The position numbers and the translations under genes are program-made. Shown here piece by piece: positions 1 through 9,902 of a DNA stretch of 64,000 nt (position 1 is its first letter; each line of letters begins with the position of its first letter). The notes beneath the pieces were generated by a model that did no database searches, had not been told where the DNA came from, and saw only the letters and a program-made list of their open reading frames with translations. This DNA comes from Parvimonas sp000223315 (lineage in GTDB: Bacteria; Bacillota; Clostridia; Tissierellales; Peptoniphilaceae): the NCBI GenBank assembly GCA_050262155.1, contig CP189843.1:1302001-1366000 (forward strand), in the 5' to 3' direction.

Positions 1-38
1 TCTTCTTTATTCATTCTAATTCTTCTTATATCTAACAT
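1..38 (-). CDS. serS: Seryl-tRNA synthetase, first 12 codons only
   Basis: Only MLDIRRIRMNKE is inside the window; the rest lies beyond base 1. This matches the usual start of bacterial seryl-tRNA synthetase (MLDIK.IR.N), which leads into the long coiled-coil arm that grips tRNA-Ser. An AGAGG ribosome site sits 7 nt before the ATG, inside the end of the upstream permease gene, whose stop is 2 nt from this start. The two are therefore probably co-transcribed. With 12 residues the call rests on one motif. Confidence 0.6.
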   Translation of the reverse strand, partial: MLDIRRIRMNKE

Positions 39-40
39 AA

Positions 41-1224
41 TTATACCTCTTTTTTTTCAAATTCTTCAGCAGGATTTTTTACAGAATATCCTTTTTTCTC
101 CAATCTACTTTCTATATATTCCTTCAATGTTGTATAAATTACTACAAACACCGGTACAGAAAGTAAAAATCCTATAACTCCAAATAGACTACCGCCCAGC
201 ACAAGTGCAAAGATAACCCAAAATGAACTTATGCCTAAACTCTTTCCTGAAACTCTAGGAGATATTACATTTGCATCTATCATAGATACTATCACTACAA
301 TTATTACAAACCATAAAGCAGTATTAAATGTTGAAGTGAAAAGTAATACTATAACTATAGGAATTGCACCAAGATAACATCCAAACCATGGAATTAAATT
401 TGTAAAACCTAGTGTAAATGCAAATAAAAGTGCATAATCAAGCTTCATAATTAATAAAATTACATAAAAAGTTATTCCTACAATTATCGCTCCAATTCCC
501 TTTGCCAAAAGATAAGACCTTAAAGTATAATCAAATCTTTTTACAATTTAAAAAGTAATTCTATTTGATTTTTCGGGAAAAACTGCTATCATAAATTTTT
601 TCAAAATTCTTGAAAAATTTTCCTTATCATATAGCAAATACCCCGATATTATTATAGCTAAAATTATATTTAAAAACAAGGATATAACCCTTGTTGCAAA
701 AGTTGCAACCCAAGGAATCATATCTGTTAAAAATGTTGTAGAAAAAGTTGCAAACTCCGTCAATTTACCATTGATAAAAGATCTAATTTCCGAACTTATC
801 TCAATATTTTGCAACATATACTTTGCTCTTTCAACTCCCATATCTATAAAAAACGGAGTCCTGTCCACAAATAGTTTTATATTTGAATAAAATTGCGGAA
901 TAATGTATTTTAAAAGTAAAACTATAAATGCAAAAAAATAAAATAAGTTAAAAGCATTGATAACATTCTAATATTTTTATACTTTTGTTTTTTAAAAAAC
1001 TCAAAATTTAAAAATATATTTTCAAAAAATTTCACAAAAAAGTTTAGAATATATGCAATTGCTCCACCCAATATAAAAGGCATCAAAATATATTTTATAT
1101 TAGCAGTATATGAAATTATGGATTTCATATTTGAAAATATAAAATAACAAAGTATGGAAATCGTAAATATTAAAACACCTGTTATAACATTTACTGTATT
1201 CTTTTGTTCCCAATTAAATCTCAT
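41..1224 (-). CDS. AI-2E family transporter (PerM/YdiK type), broken as read
   Basis: Polytopic membrane protein of the AI-2E/PerM family, about 394 aa when repaired. Members are putative exporters or permeases of unsettled substrate. The start at 1224 follows AGGAGG by 6 nt, and that site overlaps the stop of the dnaC-like gene. An N-terminal pair of membrane segments is followed by a soluble stretch with FFIDMGVERA and a C-terminal multi-helix region with the family-typical FTNLIPWFG and ISPRVSGKSLG. As read it is split twice: a T appears lost from a T7 run near 932-938, and a TAA stop at 548-550 lies in frame between RIT and IVKRFD. The second break is a substitution, not an indel. I interpret both as sequence errors, because neighbouring essential genes show the same pattern, but a true pseudogene is possible for this non-essential family. 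Confidence 0.75.
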
Positions 1225-1233
1225 AACTACCTC

Positions 1234-2216
1234 CTATAATTTAATATTTTTACCAATTTTTTCTCTTAAATCAGAGGGTGGAAAAACAAAAAAAAATTAA
1301 AATTTCCCATAATTCTACTTGCAATTCTCGAATCATAGTATTCAGCTAAATCATATTCAGAAAGATTTGAAGTTATAACTGTATTTAAACCCTTTTCGAA
1401 TCTATAATCTAAAAGTGAACTTAAAAAACTGTTATTATTCTTATTGGAAATTTCATTTCCAAGGTCGTCAATCACTAAAAAATTTACATTTCTTACAAAA
1501 TCAATCCTGTCTTGTAATTCCTTTTTATCTCTATAAAAGCTATAACTATAATTTGCCATAAGTTCAAAAAATTCCGTAGCAGTTATAAAACATGCCCTTT
1601 TTCCCTTATCCAATAGATAATTTACCATTGAAGATGCAAAATATGTCTTTCCTACACCGCTTTTGCCATAAAAGAATATTCCATAATCTTTAATTTTAAG
1701 ATTATCACAATAATCTTTTGAAAAATTTATAAGTTTTTCCATATATTCTCTGGAATTTACAAGTCTATTAACATGTTCAAAATTGCCTTCAAATAGAGAA
1801 AAATCAAAATTAGAAAAATTTTGTTCTCTTTTTTTATTTGAAAATCCACTCTCTAAAACTCTGTCCTCAACTAAATCTTTCATTATACAACTACAAACGG
1901 AGCCATTATAATATCCTGTATCTTTACATTTTTCACAAACATAATATTTATTCAAATATTCTTTTGAAAATCCATTTTTTAAAAGTAGTTCATCAATACT
2001 TTTTTCAATTTTTTCAAATTCTACTCTATCTTTTAAACAATCCAAATTTAAAAGTGTGGACTTCATAATTTTAGTTGCTAATTCATTTTTCTTCGATATT
2101 AAATTTTCAATATTTTCAATGGAAGAATAAAGCTCTCTTCTTCTTTCTTCTTTTATTTTCTCTCTTAACAAAGGTCTTTTACTAAGACTTTTTAAAACTA
2201 ATTCATCTAAATTCAT
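1234..2216 (-). CDS. DnaC/DnaI-like helicase loader ATPase (frameshift near 3' end)
   Basis: AAA+ ATPase of the DnaC/IstB/DnaI group, expected to load the replicative helicase DnaB. It has an N-terminal helical region, a Cys-rich element (CEKCKDTGYYNGSVCSC, residues about 93-110) typical of DnaI-type loaders, Walker A GKSGVGKT, Walker B FLVIDDLG and the arginine-rich SRIASRIMG sensor region. The start at 2216 is 2 nt after the stop of the dnaD-like gene, so the two are coupled. As read, the frame is lost after FLFFHP. Adding one base near 1285 restores SDLREKIGKNIKL and a stop at 1234, giving 327 aa, a normal length for the family. Gene order dnaB, dnaD-like, dnaC-like supports a primosome role. 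Confidence 0.85.
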
Positions 2217-2218
2217 AA

Positions 2219-2979
2219 TTAATACCTATCGAGCAATTGTGATGTTGCTGAATTTTCATCGTTTTTCATTTTTTCTCTTTTTTCTTCTTCTGTTAATATA
2301 TGTTCTTTTTCTATATATTTCTTAGTATTTTTACTATATCTTTTAATTTTATTTTTGTCTTTATTTTCAAGAAAACATTTCAAATCTTCAACTGTTGAAA
2401 TATTATTATCCCTCTTCCAAGCTCTTAAAATACCGATAATATAATCTACCGACATACTTTTTTTTTCCAATGCTTTTGGCATACTCATAAGCCTTATAAA
2501 CCAAATCCATACCATGTCCGGTTTCTTCAATATGTGAAATAATTTTAGTTTATCTCATAAGGCTTTAAACTTAAACCGGTAATTTCTTCAATTTTTTCAA
2601 AATACTCTCTATTGTCAATCATCGGTTTTTCTTTTTCTTCTTCTACATTATCATCATAGATGCCACCGGCATATAGTGCAAAATTGTTTACAAATTCTAT
2701 TTTTTCTACACATCCATCTTCGTTCAAAGAATAGTCCAATAGTTGATTATTTTTCCAATATTTTAGAGCATTCATAATTTGAACTTTAGAAAATCTAAGC
2801 TCATCTGCTATAGATTCTATTGTCAATTCACTCTTATATGATCCAAAAAGTCTTTTATATAAAAATAAATAAACTTTTAGCGAAATCTCATCAGCGATTG
2901 GCAAGTAGTTATCCAAAAACATATTTTCAATAGGAGTTACTCCGGGTTGAATTATTGACTTTTTAAAACTTATTTCCAC
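2219..2979 (-). CDS. DnaD-domain primosome protein (two frameshifts as read)
   Basis: Replication initiation protein with an N-terminal winged-helix region (ESIADELRFSKVQIMNALKYW) and a C-terminal DnaD/DnaB_2-like helical domain. These proteins help load DnaC/DnaI and DnaB at origins and stalled forks. The frame breaks twice: a surplus T after EIN near 2546 and a surplus A in an A9 run near 2458-2466. Removing both yields a continuous segment through ISHIEETGHGMDLVYKAYEY and SVDYIIGILRAWK, 252 aa in total. The chosen start is GTG at 2979, which follows AAAGGTGG; no better ATG is near. It lies between dnaB and the helicase loader, as expected for a primosome gene set. Confidence 0.8.
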
Positions 2980-3018
2980 TCCTATCCCACCTTTCTAAAA
3001 ATTTTAATCTATCTAATT

Positions 3019-3577
3019 TCATCGTGAAAATTTTGGAATAAATATTCCGCTCTTTTCTTCAAAATATTCCTTTGTTTCTTCATATCTCTTTAAATTTTGC
3101 ATTTTTTGAACTTCAAAATCCCCAAGAAATTCACTTATCTTCTCAAAACCGACTTTTTCATAGAGTTTTATAGCTCTCTGATTAAAGGCATTTACATTTA
3201 ACCAAATAGAATATTTGTCGAAATTTTCAAAATAATATTCTAAAAACATTCTTAATGATTTAAAACCATAACCTTTTGAACAAAACTTTTCATCAAAACT
3301 AAGGGATAATTCAAAATTACTGTTCAAAAAACTTATTCTACTAATAGAAATATATCCTATCATAATATCTTTTAAAAAAAAACTGCAAAATAATTATTCT
3401 TCTTTGATTTAATTTTCTTTTCCCAATTTTTTAAATCTGATTCTGTCAAAAAACAAAGATTATAATCGGTAAGCAATATATCATCATAAGGCGAAAATTT
3501 TTTGAAATCTCGAATATTCTTCTTTTCAAATTTTTTAATTTTAATATATCACCATCTTCAATTAAAAAATTATCCAT
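3019..3577 (-). CDS. GNAT family N-acetyltransferase (two frameshifts as read)
   Basis: Repaired length 186 aa. The C-terminal part shows the GNAT fold: a beta strand MIGYISISRI, the acetyl-CoA loop region DEKFCSKGYGFKSLR and the closing LNVNAFNQRAIKLYEKVGF. It resembles RimJ/RimL-type enzymes that acetylate amino groups of proteins or small molecules; the substrate is not evident. The ATG at 3577 overlaps the dnaB stop by 8 nt (ATGGATAA), so translation is coupled to dnaB. One A seems lost in an A6 run near 3531, and one T in a T9 run near 3373-3381. Each repair restores an unbroken frame (DFKKFSPYDDILLTDYN, then AVFFLKDIMIGYIS). Confidence 0.7.
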
Positions 3578-4893
3578 TAAAAAGCTCCTTATCTCTATCA
3601 GTTTGTAAATCAATAAATCTGGTACATTCCTTGATAAAGTTAAGCTCAACAGTTCCGGTTTCTCCGTTTCTATGCTTTGCAATAATCAATTCAATTTGAT
3701 TTTTAACTTCCGCTTCTTCATTTTGATAATCTTCTCTATAAAGTAAAATTACAACGTCAGCATCTTGTTCAATTGCTCCAGATTCTCTTAAGTCACTAAG
3801 TTTAGGTTTTCTTCCGCTCTTTTCGCTATCACGAGATAATTGACTCAACGCTAAAATAGGAACGTCCAATTCCTTTGCCAAGGCTTTTAAATTTCTGGAA
3901 ATTGTAGAAATTTCCTGTTGTCTATTTTCATTTCTACCTTCAGAAGTCATAAGTTGTAAATAGTCTATCATAATAAAGTCAAGACCGCCGTCAGCCTTAA
4001 GTCTTCTACATTTACTTCTAAGCTCCGTTATGGAAATACCGGCAGTCGTCGTCCATATAAATAGATTTTCCTGCAATTATGGAACTGGCATCAAAAATAT
4101 CATCCCATTCATTTATATCCCCACTTATCAATTGTTTTAAATTAACAAGCGAAAGAGAGCTCAACATTCTTTGAGCTAATTGTGTTTTACTCATTTCCAA
4201 AGAAAATATCGCAACCTTATAATCTTTTTGTGCAGCATTTAAAGCGATATTAACAGCCAATGCCGTTTTCCCTACAGAAGGTCTTGCAGCGAGTAAGATT
4301 AAATCTTTTCTTTGCATTCCAAGTAAAACTCTGTCCAAATCCGCAAAACCGGTAGGAATACCGGTTACTGAACCTTTATTTTTACTTCTTTTATCCAGTA
4401 TATCTATAAGTTCTGTAAGTGTATCTTTTATATGAGTAAGTCCCGTTCTATTTTCATTTTGAGATAATTCAAAAATTTGACTCTCAACTGATTTTAAAAC
4501 TTTGTCATAATCTTCATTTTTATAAGCTCTATCTTTTATATTATCCAGAATAAAAAGTAAATTTCTGGTATCAGCCTTATCTTTTACAATTTTACAGTAA
4601 TTTTCAATATTTGATGAAAAAGCTACTGTATTTACAATTTCAACAACTCCTACAATTCCATTGTTGGCTTCAGTATCAAAGCCCATTGCTTCCATTTTAT
4701 TGATTACTGTAAGAGGATCTACATTTGTATTTTCTCTCGATAATTCCAAGATTGAACTGAATATATCTTTATGCCAACCTAAATAAAAATCTTGTCTCTT
4801 TAATTTTTCAAAAACATATTCCCTTTTATTTGGCTCTGTAATCATTATCGACAAGACGCATTTTTCAGCTTCTAAGTCGTAAATATTATGCAT
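3570..4893 (-). CDS. dnaB: Replicative DNA helicase DnaB (frameshift as read)
   Basis: Hexameric 5'-3' fork helicase, RecA-fold family. The N-terminal domain begins MHNIYDLEAEKCVLSIMI. The C-terminal domain has GIPTGFADLDRVLLG, Walker A AARPSVGKTALA, FSLEMSK, Walker B DFIMIDYLQLM and LSQLSRDSEKSGRKPKLSDL. The start at 4893 follows AAGGAG by 6 nt, inside the end of rplI. One surplus base in the GTCGTCGTCC stretch at 4045-4054 breaks the frame. Removing it joins SIYMDD to TAGISITELRSKCRRLK, the canonical sequence there, and gives 440 aa, the usual length. As this helicase is essential, the break is almost certainly a sequence error. No intein is present. Confidence 0.93.
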
Positions 4894-4896
4894 AAA

Positions 4897-5342
4897 TTAC
4901 TCCTTTTCAATAGAAACTTTAACCGTTGCAACTATTTCAGGATAAACCCTAACAGGCACAGTCAAAGTGCAAAGTGATTTTATATTTTCCTTTAATTCTA
5001 TTTTTCTTTTATCAATTTCAATTTTATGTTGTTTCTTCAAACATCACTGATGTCTTGAGAAGTTATCGAACCAAATAGTTTATCACCATTTCCTGTTTTA
5101 GTCTTTATAACAACTTCTAATTTTTCTAAAACATCTTTTAACTCTTTTGCATTTTTTATATTTTCAGCTTCAATTCTCTTTAATTCAGCTTGTTCTTTTT
5201 CCCAAATTTCAAGATTTTCTTTAGTAGCTTCTTTAGCTAATCCATTTGGAATTAGGAAGTTTCTTACATAACCTGTCTTAGCATTAACAAGTTCTCCTGC
5301 TTTCCCAAAACTCTTTACATCTTTAATTAAAATTACTTTCAT
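4897..5342 (-). CDS. rplI: 50S ribosomal protein L9 (frameshift as read)
   Basis: Large-subunit protein at the base of the L1 stalk. The N-terminal domain is complete (MKVILIKDVKSFGKAGE, then GYVRNFLIPNGLA), followed by the long connecting helix. As read it stops after SQDISDV at 5037. Adding one base near 5040 continues as LKKQHKIEIDKRKI through VPVRVYPEIVATVKV to a stop at 4897, giving exactly 148 aa, the usual L9 length. The start overlaps the 3' end of gdpP by 20 nt. The order gdpP-rplI-dnaB is conserved in Firmicutes. Confidence 0.95.
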
Positions 5343-7323
5343 CTATATCTTCCTCCAATAAATAATCATCTATAGCTTTCTTTAATCTCTCAATTGCTTC
5401 ATCCATAGAACAATCAAGTCTTGCTCCGGCAGAAGTATAATGTCCTCCACCACCTATTTTTTCTAAAATTAATTGAACTGAAATTTTACCAAGACTTCTT
5501 CCACTTATATGGATTTGTCCTGAAACTCTAGTTAAAACAAACTGCATTCTATATCTAAAACGCCAAGCAAATCGTCTGCAGCCTGTGCCGCAATTAACAT
5601 TGACTCCTCAATTTCTTCAGGAAAAACTCCAATACAAATGTAATTTCTATATGAAATCGCGTTAGATAAAACATTTGATTTTAACTTAATTGTATTGAAA
5701 TTATCTTTGAAAAGATGTTTAACTGCAATACTGTCAGCTCCAAAACGTTTCAAGAATGATGCCATTTCAAAAGTTCTTACTCCTGTTTGGTAATAGAAAT
5801 TTTTAGTATCTACTACAATTCCGGCAAGTAAAGCTTCTGCAATTAATTTATCTAAATCAATTTTTTCAAACATATAATAAATTATTTCAGTTACAAGTTC
5901 ACAAGCGGATGACGCATAAGGCTCAAGATAAGTCAGCATTGAATTTTCAACAAAATCTTTTCCTATCCTATGATGATCTACTACGACAATTTTTGAAGTA
6001 ACATCTAATAAATAAGGTGCTTCTGTCGAAAGTTTTTTCTGAATTATCAACCAAAATAACTAAACTTGTATCTCTACAAATATCATAGGCTTTTTCAGGA
6101 GAAATCATCATATCAATATATTCAGGATTTCCAACTCTAACTCTGTCATATACATTTCTAATTGTAACAGGAACATCTTCCAAAACCATATAGCAATCTT
6201 TCTTCAATTCCTTACAAATTGCCATTACTCCAAGTCCCGCTCCAAAACAGTCCATATCAGGATTCTTATGTCCCATTACAAAAACTTCTGAAGATTCTCT
6301 TATTATACCTTCAAGTGCTTGAGAAATAACCCTTGCCTTTACCTTATTTCTTTCTACACCTTTACTATTTTTACCACCGAAAAATTCTAAATCTTCTCCA
6401 TTTTTAAAGACAATTTGTGCTCCTCCGCGTCCTAATGCCATATCAAGAGCAGTTAAAGCTTCCTTATATCTTTCAAAAGGATTATTTCCACCAAGTCCAA
6501 CCCCTATACTTAAAGTCGGCTTTATTTTCCCGGAAACTTCTATAGCTTTTAATTTTTCCATTACACTGAATTTATCATTTTTAATTTTTTGTAAAATTGA
6601 ATTATTTGATATAATAATGTATTTTCCTGAATCATACTTTCTGACAATTGCACCTAAACTTGAGAAATAGCTTATTATAGTCTTATCCATTTCAGCAAGT
6701 AACAAAGTTCTAAAATCTTCTTTAGTATTACTTCTTACATCCTCATAATTATCAATATAAACTAAAATTGAATTTAAAGTTTCATCTTCATATTGCTTTT
6801 TTAGTTTTGAAAATTCTAAATTGTCTATTAAATAAATAATTACATTTACATCGCCATTATCTTCATCTTTTACTACATTATAATAAACAATATAATTAAA
6901 TTTTTTTCTGTTTCCCAACTTGCTTTTCCATTTCCTTCTTTCAAAACTTCGGAAATATCAAAATTTGAAATTTCTGAATTTATATCAATTCCTACAATAT
7001 CTTGTCCTGAAAAAAGTGCTGAAAATTCCGGACTATACCCATTTAACTCTACCTTTATTATTCAATACAGCTACAGGAAATGGCATCTTATAAACAACTT
7101 CACTTGCAATATTATCTAGAGAATCTCTATATCGATTTACATCATTTTCATATTCCACATTTTTATTCTTTACATAATATAAAATTAAAACAAATGAAAT
7201 CAAAGTTAATAAAAAGGATATAATCCCAAATATAAATTGAAAATAAAGCACAAAAGCCGAAATTATCATCATAAATAAAAATAAAACATAAAAATCTGAT
7301 AATTTAACTAATTTCTTTCCCAT
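5323..7323 (-). CDS. gdpP: Cyclic-di-AMP phosphodiesterase GdpP (four frameshifts as read)
   Basis: Membrane-bound phosphodiesterase that hydrolyses c-di-AMP. It has two N-terminal membrane helices, a degenerate PAS domain (KMPFPVAVLNNKGRVKW), a degenerate GGDEF domain (about residues 170-300), then a DHH/DHHA1 module with VMGHKNPDMDCFGAGLG, IVVVDHHRIG and GGGGHYTSAGARL. Four 1-base indels split it: surplus G near 7038-7040, lost A in the A7 run at 6901-6907, surplus A in the A6 run near 6031, and a lost base near 5540. The net change is zero, giving 666 aa, a normal size. The start at 7323 follows GAGGTG and overlaps the upstream yybS-like gene. c-di-AMP turnover controls potassium and osmotic balance in this group. 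Confidence 0.93.
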
Positions 7324-8169
7324 TTCACACCTCGCTTAATTGAACTATAAATTCCATAAATAAAATATACTGAATAAATAATAGCAAAAAATATTGAAAT
7401 AAAACTTAGAATATTTGCCACTATTTTATTTGTTTTTTTTTTTAGTTAGTAATGCATTTAACTTTATAAAACCTTGAACTATCATAATACTAATAAATGC
7501 TATAAGTAAATTTAAGCAAATCAAATAAACCTCATAAAATTTTTCTACACCATTAATATTTACAAAAATCATCACAGCTAAAATTGCTATACTGAAAAAT
7601 GCAAACTTAGAATCAAATGGTGTTATGAAATCATCTGAATTTCTATCAAATTTATATACTCTTTTAGATAAAAACGAATAACCCAAAGCACAAAATATAA
7701 AAGAAATTCCAAAAGAAACTGAAGGATAAATCGTCATCATTTTATTTACAAAAACTTCAACACTTTCTATATTTAAAACTTCTTTATAATTAGGATAAGA
7801 TTCTAAAAATTCAGTCATAACTTTTAAAAATGTTTCATAAGAATTTGCATTTAATTTTAAAAGCATGAAATCACTTACTATAAGAATAGTCATAGCAAGA
7901 GAGCTTCCAAGTAAAATAACATATCCGTCTTTATTGGCATCCATACCTTTTATCATTATAAAAGAAATAAAAATAGGTATTAATGAAGTAAAATTCCCCA
8001 AAACAAATAAAGATAACACGAAAAACAGTCCGGAGAATAAAACATAAGTCCTAAAGTTCGATTTCTTATATAAAATAACCATGGGCACAAAACTTAATAA
8101 ATTTAAAATAGGAAATAAAATCATTCCTACAGCTAAAAAATAATATAAAAATACTTTTCTATCTTGCAT
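7308..8169 (-). CDS. YybS-like DUF2232 membrane protein (frameshift as read)
   Basis: Polytopic membrane protein, 286 aa when repaired, with about eight hydrophobic segments. Its place directly before gdpP and rplI matches yybS of other Firmicutes; no biochemical role is established for that family. The start at 8169 follows AGAGGT. As read it ends in TKKKNK because of an A11 run at 7433-7443. With ten A residues the frame continues through IVANILSFISIFFAII and a final GIYSSIKRG, overlapping the gdpP start by 16 nt. That overlap is typical of an operon. Confidence 0.75.
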
Positions 8170-8317
8170 TTTATACCTCTATATCAAAATCATTTTTTTT
8201 AAAATATTCCTCAATGCTTTATGAAAAATCTATATTTATTTCAAGGCATAAAGGTACTTTTATTATATCATATTTCTGATTATAAATAAATGCGTTGTAA
8301 ATTTAATTTTGGAAAAG

Positions 8318-8348
8318 AAAAACAGCAATCAATTTGAATTGCTGTTTT
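8318..8348 (-). terminator. Rho-independent terminator
   Basis: Hairpin AACAGCAATC / AATTGCTGTT with flanking A/T runs, just after the stop of the GNAT gene at 8356. It separates the 8.3-9.7 kb gene group from the yybS-gdpP-rplI-dnaB group. The 8170-8317 stretch holds no gene I can support. Confidence 0.75.
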
Positions 8349-8355
8349 AAAAATT

Positions 8356-8815
8356 TTATTGTCTATATTTTTTCATTAAATATTTAAGTTTTGGTGTTTC
8401 AATAACTTCATCAATTTCAAAGCCCAGTTTAGTATAAATATTTCTTGCATTTTTATTAGAATCAAAAACATTTAAAGAAATACTTTTTATACTTTCATCT
8501 TTAAAAATCAAATCTATAAAACCTCTTATTGCCTCTTTTCCAAAACCCATTCCTTGCTTTTTAGGATTTATTATAATTCTACCAATGTGTATATTATCTT
8601 TTTCAACTCTTATTTGCTGAATTATTCCTAAAAATTCATCTTCATTGAATATAGAAAATATATTTTTCCATTTCTTTAATTTTATCATAAGTCAAAGGAT
8701 ACGAAATTTTTAGTCCCATCCATTGTTCTTGAAAAGCCTCTCCTCTGTCATTTGACCATTTACATAAGATTGTGGCATTTTCTTTTCTTAATCCTCTTTC
8801 AAATCTAATATTCAT
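8356..8815 (-). CDS. GNAT family N-acetyltransferase (frameshift as read)
   Basis: Repaired 152 aa. RIIINPKKQGMGFGKEAIRG is the acetyl-CoA pyrophosphate-binding motif, followed by SLNVFDSNKNARNIYTKLGF. The N-terminal part (KWSNDRGEAFQEQWMG) recalls GNATs often found near resistance or stress genes; the substrate is unknown. The start at 8815 follows GAGG. One surplus A in an A5 run near 8665-8669 shifts the frame between YDKIKEME and NIFSIFNEDEF. It is the last gene of a three-gene minus-strand group (GNAT, membrane protein, GNAT). Confidence 0.75.
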
Positions 8816-8839
8816 ATAAAGCCTCAGTTTGTGATAATT

Positions 8840-9206
8840 TTATTTTCTATACAAATAATTTTCTGCTTTAGATTTAATATATTTATTTCTAAAAGTAATA
8901 GCAATAATTAAAGGTAAAATTATAAGAGGCAAAGAAAATGTCACTCCCGCAATTGCTAAAATTTTATATTGACCTCTACCATGTAAATCCTTGCTCATTC
9001 CATTTAAAATATCAGCTAAATAATTTAAAATTACTCCATTATTTACCATTGATAACAAAACAAACTCTACCATAACTAATCCTATAAATATAAGAGCTGT
9101 CCATCTTGCAGCAACATTACATATCTCTACTTTTTTCTCCATATTTATATTTTCTGAATTTGAAATATTCTTAAACCATTTTTTTTTTTCTTTCCTCTTT
9201 TGTCAT
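8840..9206 (-). CDS. Small membrane protein, unknown (frameshift near start)
   Basis: 121 aa when repaired, with a charged N-terminus (MTKEERKKKWFKNISN) and two to three hydrophobic helices (WTALIFIGLVMVEFVLLS; VTFSLPLIILPLIIAITF). I do not recognise the family. The ATG at 9206 has AGGAG upstream. An A11 run at 9179-9189 puts that start out of frame with the body; removing one A joins them. Without repair the frame would begin at 9142 (MEKKVEICNV). It sits between two acetyltransferase genes. Confidence 0.55.
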
Positions 9207-9241
9207 ATCTAATTCTCCTATAAATTTATATTTCGTCTATC

Positions 9242-9725
9242 CTAAAGTTTTAGTATTGCAATAACTTCATCTCCATCCATATCACCATTTTCTACGAAAC
9301 CAAACGAATGATACAACTCTTTAGCAGTTTTATTTTCGGGTTCATAAGACAACCAACAATATTCTGCTTTACCACAAGGAAATGATTTAATAAAATCCAA
9401 AGCAATTCTCATAGCTTTTTTTCCAAAACCTTTTTGTTGATAAGTCTCATCAATCATCAAACGCCAAAGATTATAGTTTCCCTTTGCTATATTTGGAACA
9501 TTTTCCCAAGTTTCATCCACATCATAACCAATCATCAAAAAAACCAATCGGTATATCGTCATTATAGATTCCAAAGGGAAAAACAACACCCTTTGCAGTA
9601 ATAGTTAAATATGCTTCAATAATGCTTACTTCATTAGATGCAACAAAATTTTTTTGTGATTCAGACACCTTTAATTTAAGTATTTCCCATATATTTTTTC
9701 TGTTTACCTTTTCTATATGAAGCAT
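9242..9725 (-). CDS. GNAT family N-acetyltransferase, BltD/PaiA-like (frameshift as read)
   Basis: Repaired 160 aa. It has the typical GNAT sequence LWRLMIDETYQQKGFGKKAM followed by WLSYEPENKTAKELYHSFGF, resembling spermidine/spermine acetyltransferases of the BltD type; the polyamine role is inferred from family only. The ATG at 9725 is preferred over the TTG at 9737 because GGAGG lies 5 nt before it. A T7 run at 9537-9543 holds one surplus T; removing it joins IPIGF to LMIGYDVDETWENV. First gene of the three-gene group. Confidence 0.8.
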
Positions 9726-9806
9726 AACTTCCTCCAACTTTTTAGTTATTTTATAATTATTATATCATAAAAAATAGCATATTTATATAATATAAAAAAT
9801 TTTATA

Positions 9807-9843
9807 CAAAAAAAAAAGGAGAACATCTTAAAAGATGTCCTCC
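9807..9843 (-). terminator. Terminator of the 9.9-15.3 kb Cna_B gene
   Basis: Minus-strand hairpin GGAGGACATCTT / AAGATGTTCTCC followed by a long T run. The same hairpin is at 50.77 kb behind the paralogous gene, so the duplicated or converted block reaches past the stop codon. Confidence 0.9.
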
Positions 9844-9902
9844 GATTAACAACAATCAATATTGTATTTTTTATCTCTTCTTATTTAAAAGTTTTTGAAA
9901 TC

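Noticed and set aside
548..550. In-frame stop in the AI-2E permease as a second recoded codon
   Set aside because: It is TAA, not TGA, in a non-redox protein within the error-rich segment, so no selenocysteine or pyrrolysine reading is supported.
7433..7443. A11 runs in the yybS-like gene (and at 9179-9189) as phase-variation switches
   Set aside because: Possible in principle, but many shorter runs nearby show the same breaks in essential genes, so sequence error is simpler.
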